From Chloroflexota bacterium (GTDB lineage Bacteria; Chloroflexota; Dehalococcoidia; UBA2979), in assembly GCA_003670735.1 (NCBI GenBank), contig QWQU01000006.1, positions 1 through 48,482 on the forward strand: a DNA stretch of 48,482 bases, written 5' to 3'. Shown piece after piece: positions 18,619-27,571 of this stretch. How positions within the stretch are numbered: position 1 is the first letter of the stretch; each line of letters begins with the position of its first letter. Below the pieces are notes generated by a model. That model made no database searches. It was not told the DNA's origin and was given only the letters and a program-made list of their open reading frames with translations. The translations under genes were made by a program, and so were the position numbers.

Positions 18619-19452
18619 ATGGTCGACAAGCTGGTTACGGCTGACTGGGTTCAGGAACACCTGAACGACTCGAACGTGCGACTGATCGAGGTCGACGTCG
18701 ACACCGAGGCGTACAAGGAGAGCCACGCGCCGGGCGCGGTGGCGTGGAACTGGACGACTGAGCTCCAGGACCAGAACAACCGCGACATCATCTCGCGCGT
18801 TGGTCTGGACAAGCTGATGAGCGACGCGGGTGTCTCGAACGACTCGCACGTCGTGGTGTACGGCGACAACAACAACTGGTTCGCGGCGTACGCGCTGTGG
18901 CTGCTCGAGCTCTACGGGCACGAGAACGTCTCGCTGATGGACGGCGGCCGGGTGAAATGGCTGGCCGATGGCCGACCGACGACCTCGGACGTGCCGTCGG
19001 TGACGGCGACCTCGTACCGCGCGAAGGACGCCAACCCGGCACTGCGCGCCCAGCGCGAGGAAGTGCTCAAGGCCGCGACGGCTGCCGGCAGCGGCGACTT
19101 CCAGCTCGTCGATGTGCGCTCTCCTGCCGAGTTCAAGGGCGAGATCATTGCCCCTCCCGGCATGACCGAGACGGCGCAGCGCGCGGGTCACATCCCCGGC
19201 GCGAAGAACATCCCGTGGGCGCGTGCCGTGAACGAGGACGGCACGTTCAAGTCCGTGGATGACCTGCGTGCGCTGTACGGCGAGGCCGGCGTTGCCGATG
19301 GCGAGCCGACGATCGCGTACTGCCGCATCGGCGAGCGCAGCTCGCACACGTGGTTCGTGCTGAAGCACATCCTTGGCTACGAGAACGTGAAGAACTACGA
19401 CGGATCGTGGACTGAGTACGGCTCGCTGATCGGCGTGCCGGTCGAGAAGTAG
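18619..19452 (+). CDS. Thiosulfate sulfurtransferase (two rhodanese domains)
   Basis: LVTADWVQEHLNDSNVRLIEVDVDTEAYKESHAPGA...QLVDVRSPAEFKGE...CRIGERSSHTWFVLKHILGYENVKNYDGSWTEYG (active-site CRIGERSS); tatggagga RBS. Confidence 0.93.
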   Translation: MVDKLVTADWVQEHLNDSNVRLIEVDVDTEAYKESHAPGAVAWNWTTELQDQNNRDIISRVGLDKLMSDAGVSNDSHVVVYGDNNNWFAAYALWLLELYGHENVSLMDGGRVKWLADGRPTTSDVPSVTATSYRAKDANPALRAQREEVLKAATAAGSGDFQLVDVRSPAEFKGEIIAPPGMTETAQRAGHIPGAKNIPWARAVNEDGTFKSVDDLRALYGEAGVADGEPTIAYCRIGERSSHTWFVLKHILGYENVKNYDGSWTEYGSLIGVPVEK

Positions 19453-19473
19453 CCGAGGCGACTGACTACCTCG

Positions 19474-19863
19474 ATGGCCACGGACGCTGATCTGCAGATC
19501 GTGACCGCACTGGAACGGCGGGTGCTCGCACGAGCACTCGCCGCTTCGGATTTTGGCGGGCTGCACCTGCGCTTCTCGATCGATGTGGTGGCGAAGTACC
19601 GCGCGCATGCGGCGGGAAAGCTGATTCGCACTCGATCTGTGGGGCGGATCTCGATGCCGCAGTGGACGCTGGACATGGGGATCGCGAACGACGACTCCGA
19701 GGTGGAGGTCGTCGCGAAGGATCTGCTCGAACGTGTGCCGGCGGAGGAGCATGCTCACTGGGTCGAGCACCTGGTGGTGCAGCCGGCGAGCTCGCGGTTC
19801 CTGCAAATGATGATCATGCCGGGCGCGTGCATCGATGACGGCGAGCCAGAGGCGTGGACGTAG
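19474..19863 (+). CDS. Uncharacterised protein within the sulfur-carrier operon (129 aa)
   Basis: Open frame 22 nt after the rhodanese gene and 42 nt before the JAMM gene, same strand; family not recognised. Confidence 0.65.
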   Translation: MATDADLQIVTALERRVLARALAASDFGGLHLRFSIDVVAKYRAHAAGKLIRTRSVGRISMPQWTLDMGIANDDSEVEVVAKDLLERVPAEEHAHWVEHLVVQPASSRFLQMMIMPGACIDDGEPEAWT

Positions 19864-19904
19864 TCAGACGTTAGTTCCGGCCTCGCCGGTATCGAGGAGA
19901 CTCC

Positions 19905-20372
19905 ATGCCCCGCATCCCTCGTGCGCTCGTTGACGAGATGTTGGCGCACGCGCGCGAAGACATGCCGAACGAGGCGTGTGGTGTGGTGCATGCGAAGGAC
20001 GGCGAGGCGATCGCGGTGATTCGCGTGCCGAACGTCTCTGGCGACGATGGCAAGGGCTCGCCCTACCGCTATCTGATGGACCCCAAGACGCAGTACGAGC
20101 TGGAAGTGCGGCGGGACGACTCGGGCGAGTCGTTGTTCGCGATCTACCACTCGCACGTTGCCTCGGAGGCTCGTCCCTCGCCGACCGACGAGCGACAGGC
20201 GTTCTTCCCGCCCGGCGAGTTCGACCGGATGCCGGCGTATCCCGGCACGCTGTACATCCTCGTGTCGCTGCGTGATGCGGCGCCGCTCGATATCCGCGCG
20301 TGGCGCGTCGAGCAGCGGCTGCCTGGTGCCGAGCGACCCGTGGTCACCGAAGAGCCGATCGAGATCGTCTGA
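19905..20372 (+). CDS. JAMM/MPN (M67) metalloprotease, Mec+-like
   Basis: PNEACGVVHAKDG (catalytic Glu region) and YHSHVASEARPSPTDERQA = HxH-x7-S-x2-D JAMM motif. Confidence 0.92.
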   Translation: MPRIPRALVDEMLAHAREDMPNEACGVVHAKDGEAIAVIRVPNVSGDDGKGSPYRYLMDPKTQYELEVRRDDSGESLFAIYHSHVASEARPSPTDERQAFFPPGEFDRMPAYPGTLYILVSLRDAAPLDIRAWRVEQRLPGAERPVVTEEPIEIV

Positions 20373-20389
20373 GTCTTAGACTCGCTCGC

Positions 20390-21757
20390 GTGAACACCTC
20401 GATCCCAGCAATGCGCATTGGTGGCCGCACGTTCGCGTGGGGTACTCGCACGTTTGTCATGGGGATCGTGAACGCGACGCCGGACTCGTTTTCGGGTGAT
20501 GGCGTGCTCGATGCCACGCGAGCAGCCGAGCAGGCGCGCGCAATGGTGGCGGCTGGTGCGGACCTGATCGATGTCGGTGCGGAGTCCACGAAGCCCGGTC
20601 ACATCTCGGTGGATGCGGATGGGGAGTGGGCGCGTCTTGCGCCGGTGTTGCGGGCGTTGCGTGCTGCGGTCTCCGTGCCGATCACTGTGGACACCTCGAA
20701 GGCGGCCGTTGCGGAGCGCGCGTTCGAGGCGGGTGCCGATGCGCTGAATGATGTGAACGGATTGCGCTCGGACACGGCGATGGCGGGTCTGCTCGCGCGG
20801 AGCAGGCTGCCGGCGGTGCTGATGCACAACCAGCGTGAGCGGGCGTTTTCGGGTGATGTGATCGCGGACATTCGCGCGGGGCTCGAGGCGAGCATCGCGA
20901 TCGCGCGCGCGGCCGGTGTCGATCTCGAGCGACTGGCACTGGATCCGGGGTTCGGGTTCGGGTGGCAGCCTGCGCAGAACCTCGAGATGTTGCGACGGCT
21001 GGGCGAGCTGCGTGCACTGGGGCGACCGCTACTCGTCGGCACGTCGCGCAAATCCACGATTGGCGTTGTGCTGCGTTCGAGTGCAGGGGGCGATCGCCCT
21101 GAGGGTGAGCGCCTGTGGGGCACCGCGGCGAGTGTGACGCTGGCGATCGAGGCAGGCGCGGACATCGTGCGCGTGCATGACGTCGCGACGATGACCGATG
21201 TCGTGCGCATCTCGGACGCGGTGGTGCGTTCCTGGCCGGCGAGCGAGCGGCGTGTGTGGCTCGCGCTGGGTGGGAACCTCGGCGATCGCGTCGGGAATCT
21301 GCGTGCCGCGCTCGATGCGCTGGTGCGCGCGGGTGTGGCGATCGAGCTCGTGTCACGCGTGTATGAGACGCCGCCATGGGGTGTCACCGAGCAGCCGCGC
21401 TTTGTGAACATCGCAGTCGCCGGGCGCAGCTCTTTGTCAGCGCGCGAGCTGCTGGTGCTCGCGAAGCGGATCGAGGCTGAAGCGGGGCGCAACTTCGGTG
21501 CGGTGCGGAACAGCGCGCGACCGATCGACGTGGACATCATCGCGATCGAGGGTGAGACGATCGATGAAGCAGATTTGATCGTGCCGCACGCGGCGATGCC
21601 CGAGCGTGCGTTCGTGCTCGTGCCACTCGCGGATGTGGCGCCGCACTGGCGTCATCCAGCGCTGCGGCGCACGACCTCGGAACTGCTAACCGATGTGGAT
21701 GCGAGTGGGATCGATGTGATCGAGGACTTTGGCTGGTGGCAGCCCGCTCCGAGTTAG
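20390..21757 (+). CDS. folP-folK: Fused dihydropteroate synthase (FolP) - HPPK (FolK); start uncertain (GTG 20390 or ATG 20411)
   Basis: FVMGIVNATPDSFSGDG...DVGAESTKPG...LVGTSRKSTIG (DHPS), then VWLALGGNLGDRVGNLRAALDAL...YETPPWGVTEQPRFVNIAV...NSARPIDVDIIAIEGE (HPPK). Confidence 0.92.
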   Translation: MNTSIPAMRIGGRTFAWGTRTFVMGIVNATPDSFSGDGVLDATRAAEQARAMVAAGADLIDVGAESTKPGHISVDADGEWARLAPVLRALRAAVSVPITVDTSKAAVAERAFEAGADALNDVNGLRSDTAMAGLLARSRLPAVLMHNQRERAFSGDVIADIRAGLEASIAIARAAGVDLERLALDPGFGFGWQPAQNLEMLRRLGELRALGRPLLVGTSRKSTIGVVLRSSAGGDRPEGERLWGTAASVTLAIEAGADIVRVHDVATMTDVVRISDAVVRSWPASERRVWLALGGNLGDRVGNLRAALDALVRAGVAIELVSRVYETPPWGVTEQPRFVNIAVAGRSSLSARELLVLAKRIEAEAGRNFGAVRNSARPIDVDIIAIEGETIDEADLIVPHAAMPERAFVLVPLADVAPHWRHPALRRTTSELLTDVDASGIDVIEDFGWWQPAPS

Positions 21758-21775
21758 GGTCGCAGGGCTAGCTCG

Positions 21776-22201
21776 TTACGCGTGCGGGTCGAGCAGCAGC
21801 ATCGGAATGTGGCGCTGCGTCTTCTTCTGGTAGTCGTCGAAGCCCTTGTAGTCAGCGACGGCGAGCGGCCAGAGGCGCGCGCGTTCCTCCTCGGTGGCCT
21901 GGCGCACGCCGACGGCCATCTGGCGGTCGCGCACCTGGATCTCGGCGGAGCCTGCGGCGGTGGCGTTGTGGAACCACGCGGGGTGGGTCGCTGCACCACC
22001 GTTCGAGGCGATCACGGCATAGCGGTCCTGCTCCGGGTCACGCACATACATCACTGGCGTGTCGCGTCGCTGCCCGCTGCGACGACCGACCGTGGTGAGG
22101 ATGAGCACGTTGCCGCCCATGAAGCGGGCGCCGATCTTGCCGCCGGTGGCGCGGTAGAGGGCGACGTGGATGGCGAGGAAGAGCCGAACGATGAATCCCA
22201 T
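21776..22201 (-). CDS. Nitroreductase/deazaflavin (F420)-dependent oxidoreductase family protein
   Basis: GNVLILTTVGRRSGQRRDTPVMYVRDPEQDRYAVIASNGGAATHPAWFHN. Confidence 0.85.
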   Translation of the reverse strand: MGFIVRLFLAIHVALYRATGGKIGARFMGGNVLILTTVGRRSGQRRDTPVMYVRDPEQDRYAVIASNGGAATHPAWFHNATAAGSAEIQVRDRQMAVGVRQATEEERARLWPLAVADYKGFDDYQKKTQRHIPMLLLDPHA

Positions 22202-22264
22202 GGCTCGATGATGCGTCGCGGGAGCAGGGCTGACTAGCCGGGTGTCTGGCTAGCCGGGGTTTGG

Positions 22265-22471
22265 CTATGCCTCGTCGTCCCAGGTCTTTACGACGGACAT
22301 CGTCCAGCCGACCCAGAAAGCGACCGCTGAGAACGCTGCGACCATGACGAAGATCGGCAGCGCGAGCGCGGTGTATGAGCGCTTCATGGTGCCGATGACG
22401 AAGAGCAGCAGTTGGACGACAGCGAATGCCATCAGGCCCTGGCCGAGCTGCCGTGAGCGCTCCGGATCCAC
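22265..22471 (-). CDS. Small membrane protein (68 aa)
   Basis: Two hydrophobic segments; 1 nt from the Trm112-like gene on the same strand. Confidence 0.55.
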   Translation of the reverse strand: MDPERSRQLGQGLMAFAVVQLLLFVIGTMKRSYTALALPIFVMVAAFSAVAFWVGWTMSVVKTWDDEA

Positions 22472-22690
22472 TTAGTGACCGCTCGGGGCGTCGGCTGCGG
22501 CAGCCATCGAGGCGCGCATGTCCGGCGGGAGCAGGTTCGGGATGCCGTCGTCGATCGGGTAGTGCTCGTTGCAGGCGGGGCAGAAGAGATCGCCCGTGAG
22601 CACCTCGTCGCCTTCGACGGCGGCGATGGTGAGGGTGAGATCGCCCTTGCAGAGCGGGCAGACGAGGATCTCCATCAGGTCCTGGCGCAT
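22472..22690 (-). CDS. Trm112/UPF0434 family Zn-ribbon protein
   Basis: MRQDLMEILVCPLCKGDLTLTIA...LFCPACNEHYPIDDGIPNLLPPD. Confidence 0.88.
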   Translation of the reverse strand: MRQDLMEILVCPLCKGDLTLTIAAVEGDEVLTGDLFCPACNEHYPIDDGIPNLLPPDMRASMAAAADAPSGH

Positions 22691-22779
22691 ACAAGCCTCC
22701 GTCGAGCGATGATAGAGATGCGCCCTTGTGCGGCGCAAACTCGGCCGTTGCGCCACGATTCCGTACGTCTTGAGGTTCC

Positions 22780-23433
22780 GTGGCGAGCGAAGAAATCTTC
22801 CTGCAGCGTGCAATTGCGGTGGTCGAAGCCGATCGGATCTCGATCTACCCGGCGCGGGTGCAGGTGATCGGGGCGCTGATCGAGATCGGTCTGGCCGGGC
22901 TCGCGGTACTCGGGATCGTGCTCGGGTTCGACTCGTTGCCGGTGTGGGTGCTGATGCCGCTGCTGCTGGTCGCGCTGCTGCTCGGGCCGATTGGCGTGCT
23001 GGGGCTGATCTTCGGGGTGATTGGCACTGCGTTTGTGATGGACCGCCAGGCGCGGACGGCGCGCTGGCAGCAGGGCTTCCTTGGGATGGGGATCGGAACC
23101 ACGGACGGCACTGGCTTTGCTCGGATCGCGGGCGTGGAGGTCACCTCGGACGGTGACGATGCGCTGCGGAGCGGCGAGCACCAGGACGTGATCACGTGGG
23201 ACGTCGAGATTGTGAAGGATGACGGGGTGAGGATGCCGGTAGGCACCGTGATCACCTCGAGGCCGATGGCGATGGACGGGGCGACGCGTGCGAACCGGCT
23301 GGCCGAGGTGCTGGGCGAGATGGCCGGGGTCGAGGTGACGCTTGCCATGGTGCCGGACGATGACGACAGCTATTACGAAGACGATGAGCTCGAGGACGAG
23401 CCGGCCTCGGAGGGAGCGCGCGATGACCGCTGA
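22780..23433 (+). CDS. Membrane protein of unknown function with acidic C-terminus
   Basis: Two TM segments followed by a soluble domain and DDDDSYYEDDELEDEPASEG; 3' end overlaps the next gene. Confidence 0.6.
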   Translation: MASEEIFLQRAIAVVEADRISIYPARVQVIGALIEIGLAGLAVLGIVLGFDSLPVWVLMPLLLVALLLGPIGVLGLIFGVIGTAFVMDRQARTARWQQGFLGMGIGTTDGTGFARIAGVEVTSDGDDALRSGEHQDVITWDVEIVKDDGVRMPVGTVITSRPMAMDGATRANRLAEVLGEMAGVEVTLAMVPDDDDSYYEDDELEDEPASEGARDDR

Positions 23434-23848
23434 CGATGGCGAGCTGGCACAGCAGCTGATTGCGGAGGCGAAGACGATCGCGGTGGTCGGGGCCAACGCC
23501 GACCCCACGCGTGCCTCGAACGAGATTGCGCAGTACCTGATCGAGGCCGGGTACGAGGTGTACCTCGTGAATCCGGCGGAGGTGGACCACGAGATCCTCG
23601 GGCGGAAGGTCTACGCCCGGCTTCAGGACGTGCCGGCCGAGATCGACATCGTGGACGTGTTCCGGCGGCCGCAGTTCATCTCAGAGGTCGTGGCTGAGGC
23701 GATCGAGGCCGGCGCCAAGGTGGTCTGGACGCAGCTCGCAATCGTGAACGAGGAGGCCGCTGAGACGGCTCGGACGGCGGGGCTGGACGTGGTGATGGAC
23801 CGCTGCACCAAGATCGAGCATGCGCGGATGCTGCGCGGCGGGGTGTAG
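23423..23848 (+). CDS. CoA-binding domain protein (YccU-like)
   Basis: TIAVVGANADPTRASNEIAQYLIEAGYEVYLVNPAEVDHEILGRKVYARLQDVPAEIDIVDVFRRP. Confidence 0.9.
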   Translation: MTADDGELAQQLIAEAKTIAVVGANADPTRASNEIAQYLIEAGYEVYLVNPAEVDHEILGRKVYARLQDVPAEIDIVDVFRRPQFISEVVAEAIEAGAKVVWTQLAIVNEEAAETARTAGLDVVMDRCTKIEHARMLRGGV

Positions 23849-23856
23849 TCGACTTC

Positions 23857-24810
23857 TTGACCACCGGCGGATACGTCACTGGTTCGGTCACCTCGCGCGA
23901 TGGGACTCGGATTGCGTTTCGGAAGTTGGGCCACGGGTCGTCGCTCGTGCTGCTGCACGGTGGTGGGCAAGCTGCGCAGAACCTCATGCGGCTCGCGGAA
24001 GCCCTTTCGAGCCAGTTCACGGTCTACATCGCCGAACGCCGCGGGCGGGGTGCCAGTGGCCCTCCGGGTGAGGGCTATGGCCTGCAGGCGGAGTGCGATG
24101 ACGTCGAGGCGCTACTCCTCGAATCTGGTGCGCGGTACCTGTTTGGACTGAGCGCCGGTGCGCTCGTCGCGCTCTTCGCGGCGCGTCGTCTCGGGTCACT
24201 CGACAAGGTCGCGCTCTACGAGCCGCCTCTTTCCATCGGGCATTCGACGCCGCTCGGATGGCTCGATCGCTATGACTGCGAGGTGGCGGCAGGCAAGTTA
24301 GGTTCGGCGATGCTCACGGCGATCCGCGGCACGGAGACTGCGCCATTGCTGCTGCGAGTCCTACCTCGAGCGCTGCTGGCGCCTGTACTGGATCGCGGGT
24401 CTCGGATCATCGAGCCAGGCACGGCGCCAACGCTGATTCGCAGGATTCGGCGTGTCGTGTTTTGGCCGCTGCGAAGGTTGGCCGCCGGGCAAACGTCGCG
24501 CCCAGCCGAGCATTCGGGAGACGTGCCGCTGCGGGAGCTCGTTCCGACGATGCACTACGAGGCGCAGTTGGTGAGTGAAAGCGACGGGGACGCAGAGCGG
24601 TTCAGGGACGTGACGGCCGACGTGCTGCTGTTGGGAGGTAGCGAGAGCGCGCGTTATCTCCGGGAGACGCTCAACGTGCTTGGGGCGGTACTTCCTCGAG
24701 TGAGGCGCGTTGAATTCGCGGGGGAGGGGCATCTCGCACCTGATAACAGTGGCTCGCCCGAACGGGTTGCGACTGAACTGCGACAATTTTTCGGCGCGGT
24801 TCAGCAGTGA
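23857..24810 (+). CDS. Alpha/beta hydrolase (TTG start)
   Basis: LVLLHGGGQAAQNLMRLAEAL...LFGLSAGALVALFAARR (GxSxG nucleophile elbow). Confidence 0.82.
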   Translation: MTTGGYVTGSVTSRDGTRIAFRKLGHGSSLVLLHGGGQAAQNLMRLAEALSSQFTVYIAERRGRGASGPPGEGYGLQAECDDVEALLLESGARYLFGLSAGALVALFAARRLGSLDKVALYEPPLSIGHSTPLGWLDRYDCEVAAGKLGSAMLTAIRGTETAPLLLRVLPRALLAPVLDRGSRIIEPGTAPTLIRRIRRVVFWPLRRLAAGQTSRPAEHSGDVPLRELVPTMHYEAQLVSESDGDAERFRDVTADVLLLGGSESARYLRETLNVLGAVLPRVRRVEFAGEGHLAPDNSGSPERVATELRQFFGAVQQ

Positions 24811-24912
24811 TGGACTATCACAGCGATTTCTTGGCTCGAAATCTCGCGTACGCGTGAACGCGGGTGGTACACTGCCTGTCTGACCGGCTGGCACATTCGG
24901 GGGTGGCCACTG

Positions 24913-26358
24913 GTGATCCCGAGCCTTGCGGAAAAATGCGGTGTGTTCGGCGTCTTCGCGCCAGGTGAAGACGTAGCTCGGCTTACCTTCTTCGGACTTC
25001 ACGCACTCCAGCACCGCGGCCAGGAATCGGCCGGCATCGCCACCACTGATGGCGACGAGATCTCGATGTACGGGGACATGGGCCTCGTCTCTCAGATCTT
25101 CACTGAGGACGCGCTGGAGGGCCTGCACGGCATCGCCGCGATCGGCCACACTCGCTACTCGACCACCGGGTCGAGCATCGCCTGCAACACTCAACCCCTC
25201 GTGGTGCGCGCACCCGAGGGGTTTGCTTTTCACCCAGACGACGCCGACCGCCAACTGGCGCTCGCGCACAACGGGAACGTCGTCAACGCCGACCTGCTGC
25301 GCGTGGACCTCGAGAGCCGCGGGGCGGTGTTCGAGACCACGACCGACTCTGAGGTGATCGCGTACCTGATCGCGACGGCGCCCGGGACGACCTGGGAAGA
25401 GCGCTTCGCGACGATGATGCAGCGCGCCAACGGCGCCTACTCGCTGACCGTGCTGACCAAGGACGCGCTGTTCGGCGTGCGTGACCCCAATGGGATCCGC
25501 CCGCTGGTGCTGGGCCACCTCGAGAACGGCAAGGAGACTGGCTGGGTGCTCGCGTCTGAGACGTGCGCCCTGGACCAGCTCGGTGCGACGTTCGTGCGCG
25601 AGATCGAGCCGGGCGAGCTAGTGCGGATCGACGAGAACGGCATCACCTCGACCACTCCGGTCGAGCCGATGCGGCGGGCGCTGTGCCTGCTGGAGTACAT
25701 CTACTTCGCGCGACCAGACTCGCGGATGCGCGGGGAGCTGCTCTACGAGTCGCGGATGCGCATGGGCGCCCAGCTGTCGCAGGAGCACCCGGTTGAGGCC
25801 GACATTGTGATTGGCATCCCGGACTCGGCGACGGCGGCGGCGATTGGCTACGCCCGCGAGGCGGGGATTCCGTACGTCGAAGCGCTGGTGAAGAACCGCT
25901 ATGTGGGCCGCACGTTCATCCAGCCCGACCAGCGCCTGCGCGATCGGGGCGTCCAGATGAAGTACAACCCGATGCCGGAGATGCTCCGGGGCAAGAGCGT
26001 GGTGGTCGTGGACGACACGATCGTGCGTGGGACGACCACGCCTCGGGTGGTCTCGATGCTGCGCAAGGCGGGGGCGCGCGAGGTGCATATGCGCATCACG
26101 TCGCCGCCGATCCAGCACCCGTGCTTCTACGGCGTGGACATGGCGACTCGGGCTGAGCTGATTGCCGCCCACGAGTCGGTTGAGGAGATCCGTCAGCACA
26201 TCGGAGCCGACTCGCTCGGCTACCTTTCGCTGGCGGGTACGGCGGCCGCGACCAATCAGTCTGAGAACCAGCTGTGCACGGCGTGCTTCTCCGGGGATTA
26301 CCCCCGCGAGGTGCCGCTGCAGCTCGACAAGTTCGCACTGGAGGCGGTTCGCTCGTAA
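24913..26358 (+). CDS. purF: Amidophosphoribosyltransferase (GTG start)
   Basis: CGVFGVFAPGEDVARLTFFGLHALQHRGQESAGIA...PVEADIVIGIPDSATAAAIGYA...VVVVDDTIVRGTT. Confidence 0.97.
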   Translation: MIPSLAEKCGVFGVFAPGEDVARLTFFGLHALQHRGQESAGIATTDGDEISMYGDMGLVSQIFTEDALEGLHGIAAIGHTRYSTTGSSIACNTQPLVVRAPEGFAFHPDDADRQLALAHNGNVVNADLLRVDLESRGAVFETTTDSEVIAYLIATAPGTTWEERFATMMQRANGAYSLTVLTKDALFGVRDPNGIRPLVLGHLENGKETGWVLASETCALDQLGATFVREIEPGELVRIDENGITSTTPVEPMRRALCLLEYIYFARPDSRMRGELLYESRMRMGAQLSQEHPVEADIVIGIPDSATAAAIGYAREAGIPYVEALVKNRYVGRTFIQPDQRLRDRGVQMKYNPMPEMLRGKSVVVVDDTIVRGTTTPRVVSMLRKAGAREVHMRITSPPIQHPCFYGVDMATRAELIAAHESVEEIRQHIGADSLGYLSLAGTAAATNQSENQLCTACFSGDYPREVPLQLDKFALEAVRS

Positions 26359-26457
26359 CTCGAGCTGGCCGCTTCCGCTCGTCCCATTCGGCGGATACGC
26401 TGCTCCGGCAGCGCTCCGGCCCTTCCCAGCCGTTGAACGCTACGAGGTTGTCATAGC

Positions 26458-27519
26458 GTGACCGCGTCTTCTGATCGCCCCCTGAGCTATGCCGCCGCCG
26501 GCGTCGATATCGAGGCCGCTGACGCGACCGTCGCGCGCTACCGCGCGATCGCCGCACGCACGATGCGCCCCGAAGTGATGAGCGGCGTTGGGCCGTTCGC
26601 CGGCCTGTGGCGCCTCGGGCCTGGGTATCACGACCCGGTGATCGTGAGCAGCGCCGACGGCGTGGGCACGAAGCTGAAGATCGCGATCGCGGCCGGCATC
26701 TACGACACCGTCGGCCAGGACCTCGTGAATCACTGCGTGAATGACATCTTCACGGCAGGCGCGAAGCCGCTGTTCTTCCTCGACTACCTCGCGACGGCGG
26801 ACCTGCCGCAGGAGCTGCGCGCTGAGATCGTGGCGGGTGTGGGCAAGGCGTGCGAGGCGCACGGAATCACGCTGATCGGCGGTGAGACCGCCGACATGCC
26901 GGACGTGTACGGCAGCGGAGACTTCGACATCGCTGGCTTCATCGTTGGTGTGGTTGAGCACGACGAAGTGATCGACGGCACGAAGATCGCGCCGGGTGAT
27001 GCGCTGATCGCGCTGCCCTCGAATGGCCTGCACACCAACGCGTACTCACTCGTGCGATCGGCGTTTGGCATTGCCAAGGGCGGCGACGACGGGCACGACC
27101 GCGAGGTGCTGAACAAGCACTACGAAGAACTGAACTCGACGTTGGGCGAGGCGCTGCTGGCAGTGCATCGCTCGTACTTCACGTTGCTGGAGCCGCAGCG
27201 CTCGCGTCTGCATGGCGTCGCGCACATCACTGGTGGCGGGATCGTTGGGAACTTGCCTCGCATCTTCCGTGACGACATCGGCGCTGAGCTCGATGCGTCG
27301 TCGTGGACGGTGCCGCCGCTGTTCCGGTTGATCCAGCGCGCCGGCAACGTCGAGGACGCCGAGATGTTCAAGGCCTGCAACATGGGCGTCGGTGTGATCG
27401 TCGCGGTTGCGGAAGCCGACGCTGCGAGCGTGCTCGCGGATCTGCCCGAGGCGTGGCGCATCGGCACGGTGGTGGCTCGTGGCGCGGGCGATCCGGCCGT
27501 GCGCGGCCTGCCTGCTTAA
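26458..27519 (+). CDS. purM: Phosphoribosylformylglycinamidine cyclo-ligase (GTG start)
   Basis: LSYAAAGVDIEAAD...ADGVGTKLKIAIAAG...GGETADMPDVYG...HITGGGIVGNLPRIF. Confidence 0.96.
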   Translation: MTASSDRPLSYAAAGVDIEAADATVARYRAIAARTMRPEVMSGVGPFAGLWRLGPGYHDPVIVSSADGVGTKLKIAIAAGIYDTVGQDLVNHCVNDIFTAGAKPLFFLDYLATADLPQELRAEIVAGVGKACEAHGITLIGGETADMPDVYGSGDFDIAGFIVGVVEHDEVIDGTKIAPGDALIALPSNGLHTNAYSLVRSAFGIAKGGDDGHDREVLNKHYEELNSTLGEALLAVHRSYFTLLEPQRSRLHGVAHITGGGIVGNLPRIFRDDIGAELDASSWTVPPLFRLIQRAGNVEDAEMFKACNMGVGVIVAVAEADAASVLADLPEAWRIGTVVARGAGDPAVRGLPA

Positions 27520-27571
27520 CTCAGCTCAGTAACAAGAGGCGTACAGAACAGCGCTTGGATTTGGGGGCGAG

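Noticed and set aside
24858-24885. Possible purF promoter (TGG-TACACT)
   Set aside because: Extended -10-like string is present but no convincing -35 at the right spacing; not listed as a feature.
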